DNA of 64,000 bases from Bog-473 sp963809825 (lineage in GTDB: Bacteria > Actinomycetota > Acidimicrobiia > Acidimicrobiales > RAAP-2). Position 1 is the stretch's first letter; each line of letters begins with the position of its first letter. The DNA lies in the NCBI GenBank assembly GCA_963809825.1, contig CAWELJ010000009.1, forward strand, positions 248,001 to 312,000, in the 5' to 3' direction. The position numbers were made by a program, and so were the translations under genes. The notes under the pieces were generated by a model. That model saw only the letters and a program-made list of their open reading frames with translations. It was not told where the DNA came from and ran no database searches. Positions 63,095 through 64,000 of the stretch are shown piece after piece.

Positions 63095-64000
63095 ACGGCG
63101 CCCGCTCGCTGCTGTCCACGCTGGTCGATGGCGGCGTGGACGTGTGCTTCGCCAACCCGGGCACCTCCGAGATGCACTTCGTCGCCGCGCTCGACGACGT
63201 GCCGGCGATGCGCGGCGTCCTGTGCCTCTTCGAGGGCGTCGTCACCGGCGCGGCCGATGGCTACGGGCGCGTGGCGGGCCGCCCGGCGGCCACGTTGCTG
63301 CATCTCGGTCCCGGGCTCGGCAACGGGCTGGCCAACCTGCACAACGCGCGGCGGGCGCGGACGCCCGTCGTCAACATCGTCGGCGACCACGCCACGTACC
63401 ACGGGCGCTACGACGCGCCGCTCCAGTCCGACATCGCCTCCATCGCCGGCGCCGTCTCGGGGTGGTACCGCTCCTCCGCCCGGGCCGACGACGTGGCCGG
63501 GGACGCCGCCGATGCCGTGGCGGCCGCGCTGGGGCCGCCCGGTTGCGTCGCCACCCTGGTGCTGCCGGCCGACTCGTCGTGGTCGGAGTCGACCACCGGG
63601 CCCTGCCCGCCGCGGCCGCGGGGTCGGCCCTCCGTGGTGCCGGCGGACACGGTGGAGGAGGTGGCCAAGGCCCTGCGCTCGGGCGAGCGGTCGGCACTGT
63701 TCGTGGGCGGCACCGCGGTACGGGCGGACGCCCTGCTCGCGGCCAGCCGGGTCGCCGCGGCCACGGGAGCCGCCCTGCTGGGCGAGACCTTCCCGGCCAA
63801 CCTCGAGCGGGGGGCGGGGTTGCCGGCGGTGGAGCGGCTGGCCTATCTGGCCGAGATGGCCCAGGCCCAGCTCGACGGCGTCCGCCATCTCGTCCTGGTC
63901 GACGCCAAGGCACCGGTGTCGTTCTTCGCCTATCCCGGCAAGGCGAGCGACCTCGTCCCGGCCGGCTGCACCGTCCACACGCTGGTGCGCCCGGGCGAGG
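63091..64000 (+). CDS. Thiamine-diphosphate enzyme, acetolactate-synthase large-subunit-like (partial, 3' end outside window)
   Basis: At least 303 residues, open to the window end. The PYR domain starts with ARSLLSTLVDGGVDVCFANP and PGTSEMHFV; the catalytic Glu lies in LCLFEGVVTGAADGYGR, followed by LLHLGPGLGNGLANLHNARR and GDHATYHGRYDAPLQSDI. This is the acetolactate synthase/glyoxylate carboligase/benzoylformate decarboxylase group. GTG 63091 overlaps the GlcD stop. Coupling to a 2-hydroxyacid oxidase suggests it uses the 2-oxo acid made upstream; the precise substrate is not shown. Confidence 0.92.
   Translation, partial: MNGARSLLSTLVDGGVDVCFANPGTSEMHFVAALDDVPAMRGVLCLFEGVVTGAADGYGRVAGRPAATLLHLGPGLGNGLANLHNARRARTPVVNIVGDHATYHGRYDAPLQSDIASIAGAVSGWYRSSARADDVAGDAADAVAAALGPPGCVATLVLPADSSWSESTTGPCPPRPRGRPSVVPADTVEEVAKALRSGERSALFVGGTAVRADALLAASRVAAATGAALLGETFPANLERGAGLPAVERLAYLAEMAQAQLDGVRHLVLVDAKAPVSFFAYPGKASDLVPAGCTVHTLVRPGE

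Overview
The window is about 70% G+C, with GTG, ATG and TTG starts, many 4-base ATGA/GTGA overlaps between consecutive genes, C4 zinc-ribbon/histidine-phosphatase neighbours, LysM-BTAD membrane regulators, SCO6745-type and mycothiol-linked (MDMPI) domains, and secreted proteins with Thr-rich linkers and GYWLV-type repeats. This points to a high-GC actinobacterium. The repeat proteins, the leaderless -10 boxes and the hopanoid-like gene pair make an Acidimicrobiia member (cultured or metagenomic) my best guess; that is inference, as no rRNA or marker phylogeny is available. No phage, insertion sequence, plasmid or CRISPR array was found.

Layout. 1-3.7 kb: minus-strand operon of a PLP aminotransferase, a frameshifted PhzF, NUDIX, zinc-ribbon protein and a histidine phosphatase cut by the window edge. 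3.7-9.4 kb: EEP-family hydrolase, SulP transporter, a PLP decarboxylase fused in frame to an MDMPI domain, and a seven-repeat lipoprotein. 9.4-16.3 kb: Lrp/AsnC regulator, methyltransferase, exported SGN-repeat protein, NRDE protein, EttA, and an HpnA/HpnO-like pair suggesting hopanoid side-chain chemistry. 16.5-26.1 kb: sulfatase, antiporter, a DUF1214/sulfotransferase/SDR operon, a large secreted repeat protein and a class III CoA-transferase. 26.1-31.4 kb: exported proteins (lipoprotein, CapA-like, NAGPA-like) and an SDR-SDR-SnoaL operon. 31.7-39.6 kb: a region of lower G+C (about 60% in sampled stretches) with a MerR regulator, RibD-like reductase, GT2 glycosyltransferase, a multiply frameshifted methyltransferase gene and a secreted alpha/beta hydrolase, ending at a tRNA-Val. 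39.6-50.2 kb: SCO6745-like protein (frameshifted), inositol-phosphatase-like enzyme, exported proteins, acyltransferase-SGNH, CHAP protein, MFS and aldehyde dehydrogenase, phosphotransferase. 50.3-54.3 kb: a sigma-like/anchored/LysM-BTAD cassette. 54.3-64 kb: murF and ddl sharing a divergent promoter, an amine-oxidase/SCP2/amino-acid permease operon, a UvrD-like helicase, and a GlcD-type oxidase overlapping a ThDP enzyme cut by the window end.

Two points stand out. First, seven apparent frameshifts in three genes all have the same sign (one extra base in the gene direction), mostly at short G or C runs, which looks like systematic base over-calling; the same kind of error could have created the PLP-MDMPI fusion. 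Second, the most promising uncharacterised set is the 50.3-54.3 kb cassette: a sigma-like DNA-binding protein, a membrane-anchored Thr-rich protein and a membrane protein combining extracytoplasmic-type LysM with a BTAD regulatory domain.
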